A DNA stretch of 64,000 nt from Pseudomonas arsenicoxydans (GTDB taxonomy: Bacteria; Pseudomonadota; Gammaproteobacteria; Pseudomonadales; Pseudomonadaceae), in contig NZ_LT629705.1 of the NCBI RefSeq assembly GCF_900103875.1, forward strand, positions 2,923,001-2,987,000. The letters run 5' to 3'. The position numbers and the translations under genes are program-made. Within the stretch, counting starts at the first letter, position 1; every line of letters begins with the position of its first letter. Below are positions 9,318 through 17,414 of this stretch, in pieces. A model generated the notes under the pieces. The model was not told where the DNA came from. It saw only the letters and a list, made by a program, of their open reading frames with translations, and ran no database searches.

Positions 9318-10608
9318 GGAAAAACTCCAGCATGGCGTCGCTGTTGACGCGGTAGTTAAGGTTGCCGCAATGGCCGCCCAATGGATAAACGGTCAAGCGA
9401 TCGCCGAAGGTCTTGCGCAGGAAGCCAAGATCGCCAGGGCCGAGAATCACATCGTCAGCGTTGTGCATGACGGCGATCTTCGGGCTGTCGTGCAGGTAAT
9501 CCTTGAGGGCGTACAGGCTGACCTGGTCGATCAGTTGCAGCAGGCTGCCGCCGTCGGTGCGGGCACGCCACATCGGGATGACTTGCTCGGTGATGTAGCA
9601 ATCGAAGTCGCATTGCAGCGCACGCTTGAGGAACGGCGTGAGGCTGGTGCCTTCAGTGATCGGGTATTTAGGCGGGGTGATCAGGCCGCGACGGTTGATC
9701 AGGTCCGAGGTGAAGGCAATGTCGGCCGCCGAAAAGCGGAACGAGGTGCCGATCAGCATAGCCATCTGTTCGTTGGTCAGGTGCTGCTTGGACTGCTGAA
9801 AGTCGTAGAGCAGGGCGTCGTTGAGGTCGATATAGCCCTTCTGCTGGAAGTAGCGGGTCAATTTGTTCAGCACCAGTTCATAGAAGGTGGTGCTGCTGTT
9901 GATGCCCTTGACCTCGGTCTGGACCAGTTTGTCCAGGTTGGTGATCGAGGTGTAGAGGTTGACCGGCGGGTTGAGCAGCAAGACTTTCTTGAAGTTGAAG
10001 CTGCGGCGGGTTTCGTCCAGATGCGCGACGAATGCCGCATCCAGTGCGCCCAGGCTGTAGCCACTCAGGTAGTAATCGGTAACGGGGACGTTCGGGTTTT
10101 GTGCCCGCACGGCCTGCATCACGCGATACATGTCTTCGGCGTCTTCCTTGGTGATACCGGGTGTGGCAAAGCGTGAGGCTGCGCTCATGAAGTCGAAGCT
10201 AGTGGGCGACGACAGTTGCACCACGTGGTAGCCGGCCTTGTAATAGAGCTTTTTCAGGTATTCGTTAATGCTGCTGTCATAGCGCGCACCGGTACCGGCG
10301 ATCAGGAAGATCAGCGGTGCGGCTTTTTCCTGGGTGGCGATGCGGTAGGTCAGTTTTTTGACCGGCCAGAAGTTGTCCGGCAGTTGGAATTCCCGCTCCG
10401 GGCGCAATGTCACGCTGCGTGTCTTCTGATCGATGTCGTCGTCCAGCGGTAACTCCGGACGCAGGTCCGGCGGCGTCGTGGCGATAGTCGCCTCGAACGG
10501 GTTGGTCAGGGGATAGCCATAACTGGCAGCGTCGATGTCGACCGCCAATGCGGACGCACTTAATATCAGGCCGCCAAACAGGGCGGCGAAGCGCAAGGAA
10601 CGGAGCAT
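9310..10608 (-). CDS. Secreted alpha/beta-hydrolase, function unknown
   Basis: This 432-residue protein has a signal peptide (about residues 1-22, ending ALAVD). An alpha/beta-hydrolase domain shows an oxyanion segment LIFLIAGTGAR, a nucleophile elbow GYSLGA with S185, an acid candidate in NADDVILGPGD (near 386), and H413 in GGHCGN. Substrate is unknown. It is cotranscribed with, and overlaps, the mlaA-like gene, so a periplasmic role connected to lipids or the envelope is plausible but inferred. It is the first gene of the pair, with its promoter in 10609-10832. Confidence 0.82.
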   Translation of the reverse strand: MLRSLRFAALFGGLILSASALAVDIDAASYGYPLTNPFEATIATTPPDLRPELPLDDDIDQKTRSVTLRPEREFQLPDNFWPVKKLTYRIATQEKAAPLIFLIAGTGARYDSSINEYLKKLYYKAGYHVVQLSSPTSFDFMSAASRFATPGITKEDAEDMYRVMQAVRAQNPNVPVTDYYLSGYSLGALDAAFVAHLDETRRSFNFKKVLLLNPPVNLYTSITNLDKLVQTEVKGINSSTTFYELVLNKLTRYFQQKGYIDLNDALLYDFQQSKQHLTNEQMAMLIGTSFRFSAADIAFTSDLINRRGLITPPKYPITEGTSLTPFLKRALQCDFDCYITEQVIPMWRARTDGGSLLQLIDQVSLYALKDYLHDSPKIAVMHNADDVILGPGDLGFLRKTFGDRLTVYPLGGHCGNLNYRVNSDAMLEFFRG

Positions 10609-10832
10609 GACTGAATCCCTTAGGGAAAGGTGCCGAATGAAGTTCGCAGGCTATGACCACCGCGGTTGCGCCAAAGTGCCATGCTTCGGCACCAATCAGG
10701 TCTAATTTGGGGGTAATAGTAGCTAGACGATACACTTTGCAGAGATTTCGTGACCAATTATCTGCTCGGCGCGTTTGCTTACCGCTGTGGGGCGATTAAG
10801 CTGGCCGCCGTTTTCGTTTATTGGAGTGCTTC

Positions 10833-11201
10833 ATGTCCCGCCGTCTGCCTGTGATTCTGCTGCTCGTTTTACTGCCTTTATGGCTGGCCGCCAGTTATGG
10901 CGCGCGTTATGGCTTCATGGAGGATGCGCAGTGGGTCGGCTTGTGCGTGGACGAGGCAAGCCGCTGGGAATGCCAGGTTCGTTCGAGCCTGGGGTTGATG
11001 ATTCACTTCAAAGTGTTGGGCTTTGCCGCATTGGCCGCAGCGATCATCGGTTTTGCAGTGCCGGGCCGGGCAGGGTGGTGGTTGGCGGTGCTGGCGCTGG
11101 TGTTAGGGTTTCCGGCATTGGCGCTGTACAACACGACGTTGGCTGTTTTTGCGGTGGTGATTGCTGCACTGCGGTTGGTGAGAAAAACTACCGCTCGTTA
11201 G
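10833..11201 (+). CDS. Small conserved membrane protein, function unknown
   Basis: A 122-residue protein with three or four hydrophobic stretches (about residues 5-25, 55-77, 80-100, 100-115) and a cysteine pair in the first loop (CVDEASRWEC). I do not recognise the family. The ATG at 10833 has GGAG six bases upstream; a TTG at 10821 is possible but would include that site. It is divergent from the hydrolase-mlaA pair and upstream of the tccC-like gene in the same direction. Confidence 0.75.
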   Translation: MSRRLPVILLLVLLPLWLAASYGARYGFMEDAQWVGLCVDEASRWECQVRSSLGLMIHFKVLGFAALAAAIIGFAVPGRAGWWLAVLALVLGFPALALYNTTLAVFAVVIAALRLVRKTTAR

Positions 11202-11307
11202 GTTTCTTGCATTACCTGTTATTTCTGACAGTTGACGTTCTCCAGAGCTCGGATCTAAATGGCCGGGCCGCTGCTGTATAGCGTTGATCCTGTCAGGAGA
11301 GACTAAC

Positions 11308-14019
11308 ATGCACACCCGCACTCCCAGGTTGTCGGTGATTGACCCGCGGGCGCTCACGGTACGCACCGTAGACTATCACCGCGAGACTGCACTGGCTCCT
11401 CTCGATAAGCGTGTCACTTATCAAGTGTATGACAGTTCTGGGCGCAAAACAGACCTGTTTGACCCTCGTCTGTTTAAGCTTCTCGAAACAGAGCCCACTA
11501 TTTCGGCAAACATCAAAACAGTATTCAGTCTCTCAGGAAAGGAATTGCTCACCGCTAGCGTTGACGCCGGTTATCGCTTGCATTTGCCAGGTCCTGCCGG
11601 CCAGAACTGCGACAGTTGGGACAGTAAGTTTACGCACACTCATGTTGAATACGATGATCTCATTCGTCCTGTCACGGAGTCAGTGCGAATCTGGGGTGAG
11701 AGCGAAAGGGTCAGTGCGTATTTTTCCTATGCTGGGAATGACTCTGCGTTTGTCGAGCGAAATCAGTGCGGGCAATTAATTCGTCACGATGACAGCGCTG
11801 GGACCATGATGTTTAGGGCGTTCTCCTTGAAGGGGGAGCTGCTTGAATGTACCCGGAAATTTCTTGATAAAACGGGAGCGCCGGATTGGCCCCATAAAGA
11901 GGCTGATCGTGATCTTCTACATGAAGAGGGCGATTGTGCCACTACGTGTTATCGTTATAATGCGGTATCACGATTGCTCTACCAGATCGATGCTGAACAT
12001 AATACTCAATCATTTGAATATACGGTTGACGCACAGCTTGCCGGGATAAAAGTAAAAATAGGAATGGATGGGCAAGAAAAAGATCTGTTAGTAGATGTTC
12101 GTTACAATGCCTTCAATAAAGTTGAACGGCAAACATTCGCTAATGGGCTTGTGTGTTCTGCTGTGCACTCTTCTGTCGATGAAAGACTGGAGGAGTTAAA
12201 GGTGCAGTTTTCGGGGAAACCACTTCTGCAGCATTTGATTTACTGCTATGACCCTGTTGGCAATATTGTGTCAATTGAGGATAAGGCTTTGCCTGTTCGT
12301 TATTTTCGCAACCAAAAGATAGAGCCGGTAAGGACTTTTCATTACGACACTCTTTATCAGTTGATTTATGCCACTGGCTGGCAAGTAGTCGGAGGAAGAG
12401 TCGGGCCGTATTTGCCAGAGTTTCAATCACCGGCGGACCCAGGTCAGCTGGAAAATTATACTGAGACCTTTGGCTACGATTGTAGTGGAAATCTCATTAC
12501 CCAAATTCATTGCTCCGCGCTTGGTAGCCGTACCCAGCGCATGAAAGTGTCGAAATACAGTAATCGTGCCCTCGTGCAAAAGAGCAACGGTGAATTGCCT
12601 ACGGAAGCTGAAATTGCTGCGGGGTATGACCTGAACGGTAATAAGCGGTTGCTGTTGTCCGGACAGGACCTATTTTGGGATGAGCGAAATCTTCTGCAGC
12701 GAGTCGATCAAGTCGTACGCCCAGGCATGCCGAACGATGCCGAGATCTATATTTATGACTATGTCGGAAAAAGACAACGAAAAATTCGCACAAATTTGGT
12801 CGGTCGTTTGGTCCGTAGCCATGAGGTCCGCTATTTGCGAGGGCTGGAAATTCGCACCGATAATGAGGAAGAACTGCATGTTATCAATATGAATTCAGAG
12901 TTATGCAATGTTCGTGTGCTGCACCGGATGGATCGACGGCAAAAAATCAATACTATTAGTTACCGCTATACGTTGACCGATCAAATCGGTTCATGCTGCT
13001 TGGAAATGGATGATCTCGGGGAAGTTGTAAGTGAAGAGGTCTTTTATTCTTACGGCTGTACGGCGTGGTGGGCGGGAAGCGATAAAGTTAAGGCGAATGA
13101 TAAGACGAGGCGCTATTCCGGTAAGGAGTTAGATGCGACCGGATTGTATTATTACGGTTTTAGGTATTATGTACCTTGGTGGAATCGATGGCTGAGTCCA
13201 GACCCTGCGGGTGTGGTAGATGGCTTGAATTTATATTGTATGGCGGGTAATAGTCCTGTCACCTTCTTTGATAAGGCCGGGCTTAATAATACGAATGTTA
13301 ATGCTGGAGGCAAGGATAATTACGCCGAGTTGGTTTCTACCTTTGAACAGGGGGATATTTTGTTTGGGTTACGTGATCCTCGGGATCTTGCGCTGAAAGA
13401 GTTGGAAAAAGCAGGATTCAAAGAGTTTTCAAGGTTGCCACTTTGGAAGGAAGGTATCCCTTGGTTGTTATGGCAAAAAAAACGGAATGTATTGAAACAA
13501 AATGATTTGACCGATGCGGCGTTTGGTCCGACTGTAACGGCAGGTGTGTACAATTCTAATGAGCAAATAAAAGCGGAGCTAGTGGATGCTGAACGTGGGG
13601 TTGCTTACAAGGAGTTCGCAATGACTAATAGGTATTTTCAAAAAGATGAGAAAGGGGTCGGTAATTTCTTCGAGATAAACGTTCCGATGTGGCGCCGTTC
13701 GAGTAAGGCTGGGTTGGAGTTTCAAATTTTTGAACGCGACAAGAAGGTCCTATTCGCTATTGATGGTTTGATTGATACTCTGGACGATATTGTCTCGAAA
13801 AAGCCGGGTGCTGGTACCAGTGTTACTGCTTCAGAAATCAGGTATGTGTACAGGCGCAAAGATACGCCTGAAGTTAAAAATAATGTGAAATTTTTTGTGG
13901 CGAATCGAGAAGTGCCACAAGATGAGTTTTTCAACCTGCCAGCTTGGAAGAATTACCGTCCCCACCAAACGTTCAGCAAGATCGTTGTTCCGCGTCGTTC
14001 ACAAGCGAGCAGGCATTAA
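11308..14019 (+). CDS. TccC-like RHS toxin (Tc toxin C component), orphan
   Basis: A 903-residue protein that matches insecticidal toxin complex C proteins (TccC) from the N-terminus on: LSVIDPRALTVRTVDYHRE, then YDPVGNIVSIEDKA followed by YFRNQKIEP near 314-340. The RHS core follows (RYSGKELDATGLYYYGFRYY, then WLSPDPAGVVDGLNLY) and ends at FFDKAG (653-658). In TcC proteins the RHS shell cleaves itself just after this point, and the released C-terminal part is the variable toxin. D632 and D655 are candidate protease residues. The 245-residue tail is not recognised. AGGAGA precedes the ATG. The gene is AT-richer than its neighbours; no TcA, TcB or immunity gene is nearby. Confidence 0.88.
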   Translation: MHTRTPRLSVIDPRALTVRTVDYHRETALAPLDKRVTYQVYDSSGRKTDLFDPRLFKLLETEPTISANIKTVFSLSGKELLTASVDAGYRLHLPGPAGQNCDSWDSKFTHTHVEYDDLIRPVTESVRIWGESERVSAYFSYAGNDSAFVERNQCGQLIRHDDSAGTMMFRAFSLKGELLECTRKFLDKTGAPDWPHKEADRDLLHEEGDCATTCYRYNAVSRLLYQIDAEHNTQSFEYTVDAQLAGIKVKIGMDGQEKDLLVDVRYNAFNKVERQTFANGLVCSAVHSSVDERLEELKVQFSGKPLLQHLIYCYDPVGNIVSIEDKALPVRYFRNQKIEPVRTFHYDTLYQLIYATGWQVVGGRVGPYLPEFQSPADPGQLENYTETFGYDCSGNLITQIHCSALGSRTQRMKVSKYSNRALVQKSNGELPTEAEIAAGYDLNGNKRLLLSGQDLFWDERNLLQRVDQVVRPGMPNDAEIYIYDYVGKRQRKIRTNLVGRLVRSHEVRYLRGLEIRTDNEEELHVINMNSELCNVRVLHRMDRRQKINTISYRYTLTDQIGSCCLEMDDLGEVVSEEVFYSYGCTAWWAGSDKVKANDKTRRYSGKELDATGLYYYGFRYYVPWWNRWLSPDPAGVVDGLNLYCMAGNSPVTFFDKAGLNNTNVNAGGKDNYAELVSTFEQGDILFGLRDPRDLALKELEKAGFKEFSRLPLWKEGIPWLLWQKKRNVLKQNDLTDAAFGPTVTAGVYNSNEQIKAELVDAERGVAYKEFAMTNRYFQKDEKGVGNFFEINVPMWRRSSKAGLEFQIFERDKKVLFAIDGLIDTLDDIVSKKPGAGTSVTASEIRYVYRRKDTPEVKNNVKFFVANREVPQDEFFNLPAWKNYRPHQTFSKIVVPRRSQASRH

Positions 14020-14075
14020 GGGTGGTCATCTGCTTTCGGGGCGGTCTCCAATCCTTTTAGCAATCTCGCTCGGTT

Positions 14076-14108
14076 CCTGCTCTCCGTCCAGTAATGACGG
14101 AGAGCAGG
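14076..14108. terminator. Hairpin between tccC-like and GH17 genes
   Basis: A perfect 13-base inverted repeat (cctgctctccgtc / gacggagagcagg) with a seven-base loop, placed between two convergent genes. The following T-tract is short, so it may be a weak bidirectional terminator. Confidence 0.6.
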
Positions 14109-14141
14109 TTTGTACGAAGGCGTTTGTCGGTTTACTGCAGA

Positions 14142-15695
14142 TCAGCCTTTGCGAACCCGCAAGCAGCGCCACAACGCTGCCACCATCAACACGCTCACCA
14201 GCGCCCAACCCCAGGCCTGCTGGTTCTGCAGGCCTTCACGGAACAGCTGCGGCGCGATGCCTGCACCGACAATGAAGGTCAGTAGCGCGATTTCACGACG
14301 CGGCACGCTCACCGGGCGGCACAGGTAAACCAGTGCCGGAAGGATGAAGGCAACACTAGGGAAGCTGCGATAACGCGGATCGAACACCAACTCCAGCATC
14401 ATCACCGCCGCCGCAAACCCTGCGGCAGCGACCAGCCATCCAGCGCGACGCTCCAGCGCATTGAACGCGCGCTCACGCCAGCCAGTGCGGGCACTCAGGG
14501 TCAGCGCGGCATGGGCCAGCACGAGCAGGTTCAAACCGGTCAGCAACGCCACCCATAACCATTCACTGGCGAAGCGCGTGGTGACACGGGCCAGATCACC
14601 CCAGGCGCCAATCGAACAGGCAGCCAGGGCACCGAACAGTGGCAATACCAGCGCGGCGCGAGTGCTGCGTACGCGCCCGCCCAGCATCAGCGTGGCGAGA
14701 AAGATCAAGCCGCCGACTGCCAGCCACTGCGACCAGTACGGCACGTTCGACACCGGACCGGCCAGCACGCCCTTGTCCTGACGATCGGCATCGAACAGAC
14801 CCCAATAGCCGCCGACAGCACCTTCGCTTGCGCGTTTCCATGGCTGGTCAAAGGCTTCGATGAGGTTGTAATGCCAGCCTTGCTGCTCGGCCATGATCAC
14901 AAAGTTGCGAATGAACTTGGCTTCATTGACCCGGCTCGGCAGGGCGGTTTCGCGCTGACGGCCTTCGCTCGGCCAGCCGGTTTCGCCAATCATCACGTCC
15001 TTGGGCGCAAATTTGTTACCGAACACCTGGCGGACTTCGGCCACATGCTGTAGCGCAGCGTCGATGTTCGAAGGATCATCTTCCCAGTACGGCAACAGAT
15101 GGATGGTCAGGAAATCCACCGCCGGGGCGACTTCCGGGTGCTTGAGCCAGAATTCCCAGACGTCCGCATAAGTGACCGGTTGCTTGACCTGACTCTTGAC
15201 CTTGTTGATCAGCTTGGCCAGTTGCGCCCCAGTGACTTCCTTACGCAGCAAGGTTTCGTTGCCGACGATGACCGAGGTCACCACGTCCGCGTTGGCATTG
15301 GCCGAGGCGATCAGCAGGTCGACTTCTTTCTCGGTATCCACCGGGTTGCTGTTGACCCAGGCGCCGATCATCAACTTCAGTCCATGCTTGCGCGCCAGGT
15401 CGGGCAGGGCCTCAAGACCGGTCATGGAATAGGTGCGGATGCATTCGAAGCTTTTGGCCAGCAGCGCGAGGTCGGCGTCCATGCGCTCGGGGCGCAATTT
15501 GAACGGCTGATCGAAGGGCGACTGGTCCTTGTCGAACGGGGTGTAGGAGGCGCATTGCAGCTTGTGCGTCGCGCTGGCCACGTCCGGCAAGATGACCGGT
15601 TTGCCGAGGCCGTACCAGAAGCCGCCGAGGGCAAACAGCCCCAGCAGACAAGCAAATAGATAGGCGAGGAAAGGAAAGCGGGATGTCGCGGGCAT
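14142..15695 (-). CDS. Membrane-bound glycoside hydrolase family 17 protein (beta-glucan synthesis or modification)
   Basis: This 517-residue protein has an N-terminal membrane anchor (about residues 8-30) and a GH17 barrel. E147 in VIVGNETLL is the likely acid/base and E238 in IGETGWPSEG the likely nucleophile, both in classic GH17 motifs. Several transmembrane helices follow from about 340 to the end. Pseudomonas proteins of this type are annotated 'beta-(1-6) glucan synthase'; transglycosylation of beta-glucans in the periplasm is the likely chemistry, inferred from the family. I chose M at 15695 because the 26-residue upstream extension is not membrane-like. No strong ribosome-binding site is visible, so the start is uncertain. 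Confidence 0.8.
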   Translation of the reverse strand: MPATSRFPFLAYLFACLLGLFALGGFWYGLGKPVILPDVASATHKLQCASYTPFDKDQSPFDQPFKLRPERMDADLALLAKSFECIRTYSMTGLEALPDLARKHGLKLMIGAWVNSNPVDTEKEVDLLIASANANADVVTSVIVGNETLLRKEVTGAQLAKLINKVKSQVKQPVTYADVWEFWLKHPEVAPAVDFLTIHLLPYWEDDPSNIDAALQHVAEVRQVFGNKFAPKDVMIGETGWPSEGRQRETALPSRVNEAKFIRNFVIMAEQQGWHYNLIEAFDQPWKRASEGAVGGYWGLFDADRQDKGVLAGPVSNVPYWSQWLAVGGLIFLATLMLGGRVRSTRAALVLPLFGALAACSIGAWGDLARVTTRFASEWLWVALLTGLNLLVLAHAALTLSARTGWRERAFNALERRAGWLVAAAGFAAAVMMLELVFDPRYRSFPSVAFILPALVYLCRPVSVPRREIALLTFIVGAGIAPQLFREGLQNQQAWGWALVSVLMVAALWRCLRVRKG

Positions 15696-16023
15696 GATCA
15701 GGCCGTCTGGGAACAAAGCCGCGCATGTTACCTGCATTTGCCCTGCGCTTGGTGCCCTGCATGATTTTGACATGCAAAGTTCGGGCGGATTGGCCGGTAC
15801 GCTTTCTGTGCTCTAGATTAATGGCTATCTGATGTCGTTTCTCGATGGCTTGAGGTCGCTGACAGAGCAGGTCGTCGTTGTCGTCAGGTTGATTATCGAG
15901 GCGTCAGTACTCCACTGATGTTCGAGCGAGTTTGCGGTGGGCGTGATGGGGGCGCTGTGCACCATAACAATACGTTGACGCGACTCGGCATCCGTCGAGC
16001 GCAGCACTTTCGGGGAAGTAACG
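15696..16023. other. Divergent intergenic region, GH17 gene / betX
   Basis: This 328-base gap lies between two divergent genes and must carry both promoters. I see no convincing -35/-10 pair, repeat or structured RNA. A TTGACA at 15767-15772 lacks a matching -10 box at proper spacing. Confidence 0.5.
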
Positions 16024-16875
16024 ATGAAGATGCGACGACTCTTGGGCGCAGGCGCCGCTTTGGTCCTGGCGATCAGTTCTACTATAGCCAGCGCCGAAGC
16101 CAAAGAAGTGACTATTGGTTATGTCGACGGCTGGTCGGACAGTGTTGCCACGACCAACGTGGCTGCTGAAGTGATCAGGCAGAAACTCGGTTATGACGTG
16201 AAACTGCAAGCAGTCGCCACCGGGATCATGTGGCAGGGCGTGGCCACTGGCAAACTCGATGCCATGATGTCTGCGTGGCTGCCTGTGACCCATGGTGAAT
16301 ACTGGACCAAGAACAAGGACCAGGTTGTCGATTACGGTCCGAACTTCAAGGACGCGAGAATTGGCCTGATCGTGCCGGAGTACGTCAAAGCCAAATCCAT
16401 TGAAGACCTTAAAACCGACGACAGCTTCAAAAAACGCATCGTTGGCATCGACGCCGGCTCGGGCGTGATGATCAAGACCGAACAGGCAATCAAGGATTAC
16501 GACCTGACCGGGTATCAACTCAAGGCCAGTTCCGGCGCCGGCATGATTGCCGAGCTGACCCGTGCCGAGAAGAAAAACGAATCCATTGCTGTTACCGGTT
16601 GGGTGCCGCACTGGATGTTCGCCAAGTGGAAACTGCGCTTCCTGGACGACCCGAAAGGCGTTTACGGCGCGGCTGAAACTGTGAACAACATCGGCAGCAA
16701 AGAACTGGCAACCAAGGCTCCGGAAGTCGCCAAGTTCATGAAGAACTTCCAGTGGGCGTCGAAAGACGAAATCGGCGAAGTCATGTTGGCGATTCAAGAT
16801 GGTGCCAAGCCTGAAGCCGCGGCAAAGGATTGGGTGGCCAAACACCCAGAGCGCGTTGCAGACTGGACCAAATAA
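16024..16875 (+). CDS. betX: Glycine betaine ABC-transporter substrate-binding protein
   Basis: This 283-residue periplasmic protein has a signal peptide (about 1-24, IASAEA) and an OpuAC-type betaine-binding fold. Tryptophan-rich segments (DGWSDSVATTN, MWQGVATGKLDAMMSAWLPVTH, TGWVPHWMF) supply the aromatic cage for a quaternary amine. No permease or ATPase gene adjoins it, as expected for a stand-alone binding protein such as P. aeruginosa BetX. The same order, binding protein then DUF485 then acetate-type symporter, occurs there, which supports the symbol. A strong terminator follows. Confidence 0.85.
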   Translation: MKMRRLLGAGAALVLAISSTIASAEAKEVTIGYVDGWSDSVATTNVAAEVIRQKLGYDVKLQAVATGIMWQGVATGKLDAMMSAWLPVTHGEYWTKNKDQVVDYGPNFKDARIGLIVPEYVKAKSIEDLKTDDSFKKRIVGIDAGSGVMIKTEQAIKDYDLTGYQLKASSGAGMIAELTRAEKKNESIAVTGWVPHWMFAKWKLRFLDDPKGVYGAAETVNNIGSKELATKAPEVAKFMKNFQWASKDEIGEVMLAIQDGAKPEAAAKDWVAKHPERVADWTK

Positions 16876-16908
16876 TTTGAGCTGACGCGTCTGTTCAGCG
16901 CCTTCCAG

Positions 16909-16941
16909 GGCCCCTCGGCAGTAATGCCAAGGGGCCTTTTT
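16909..16941 (+). terminator. Rho-independent terminator of betX
   Basis: Inverted repeat ggcccctcggca / tgccaaggggcc with a GTAA loop followed by a T-run (ctttttcattttttc), 33 bases after the betX stop. Confidence 0.9.
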
Positions 16942-17095
16942 CATTTTTTCGGATCAGGGGTGTACAGCAGGCTAATTAATATTTGCTGGAAAATGGCCAG
17001 ACTGTCATGTCGTTCTAATACTAAGGTCGTCTGGAACCTCTTCCGCAGCCGCATAGAGTGGATAACGTTCCAACTTTAATCTGTGCTGCGAGGAT

Positions 17096-17103
17096 AAAAA
17101 CAA
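17096..17103 (+). promoter_or_regulatory. Candidate Hfq/Crc (CA-motif) site
   Basis: AAAAACAA fits the AANAANAA pattern bound by Hfq with Crc in Pseudomonas. It sits between the ribosome-binding site (gagga) and the ATG of the DUF485-actP transcript, the usual place for catabolite repression of translation. Inferred from pattern and position only. Confidence 0.45.
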
Positions 17104-17414
17104 TGAACGACAGCATTTACCTCTCGATTCAAAATAGCCCGCGCTTCAAGGAGCTGGTTAGCAAACGAGAAAGGTTCGCCTGGATACTTTCAGCGATCAT
17201 GCTTGGGCTTTACTCCGGATTCATTCTTCTGATTGCTTACGGGCCGCATATTCTAGGGGCGAAGATCAGCCCTGAATCTTCGATTACCTGGGGGATACCG
17301 ATTGGTGTCGGGCTGATTCTCTCGGCCTTTATCCTGACTGCAATCTACGTACGACGCGCCAATGGCGAATTCGACGACCTGAACAATGCGATTCTCAAGG
17401 AGGCTCAGCAATGA
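17103..17414 (+). CDS. yjcH: DUF485 membrane protein (YjcH-like)
   Basis: This 103-residue protein has a basic N-terminal stretch ([13 protein letters not shown]) and two transmembrane helices (about 26-48 and 63-83), the YjcH/DUF485 layout. In E. coli yjcH sits between acs and actP. Here its stop overlaps the actP start by four bases (ATGA), so translation is coupled. It probably assists or regulates the acetate symporter. The ATG at 17103 has AGGA upstream; the 15-residue extension to 17058 is not family-like. Confidence 0.9.
   Translation: MNDSIYLSIQNSPRFKELVSKRERFAWILSAIMLGLYSGFILLIAYGPHILGAKISPESSITWGIPIGVGLILSAFILTAIYVRRANGEFDDLNNAILKEAQQ

Noticed and set aside
11308..14019. Reading the RHS gene as a T6SS Rhs effector or WapA-type contact toxin
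   Set aside because: There is no PAAR or signal peptide, no VgrG or immunity gene nearby, and the N-terminus matches TccC.
15791..15806. Possible sigma-54 promoter (tggccggtacgctttc) upstream of betX
   Set aside because: The -12 GC element is absent at the required spacing.
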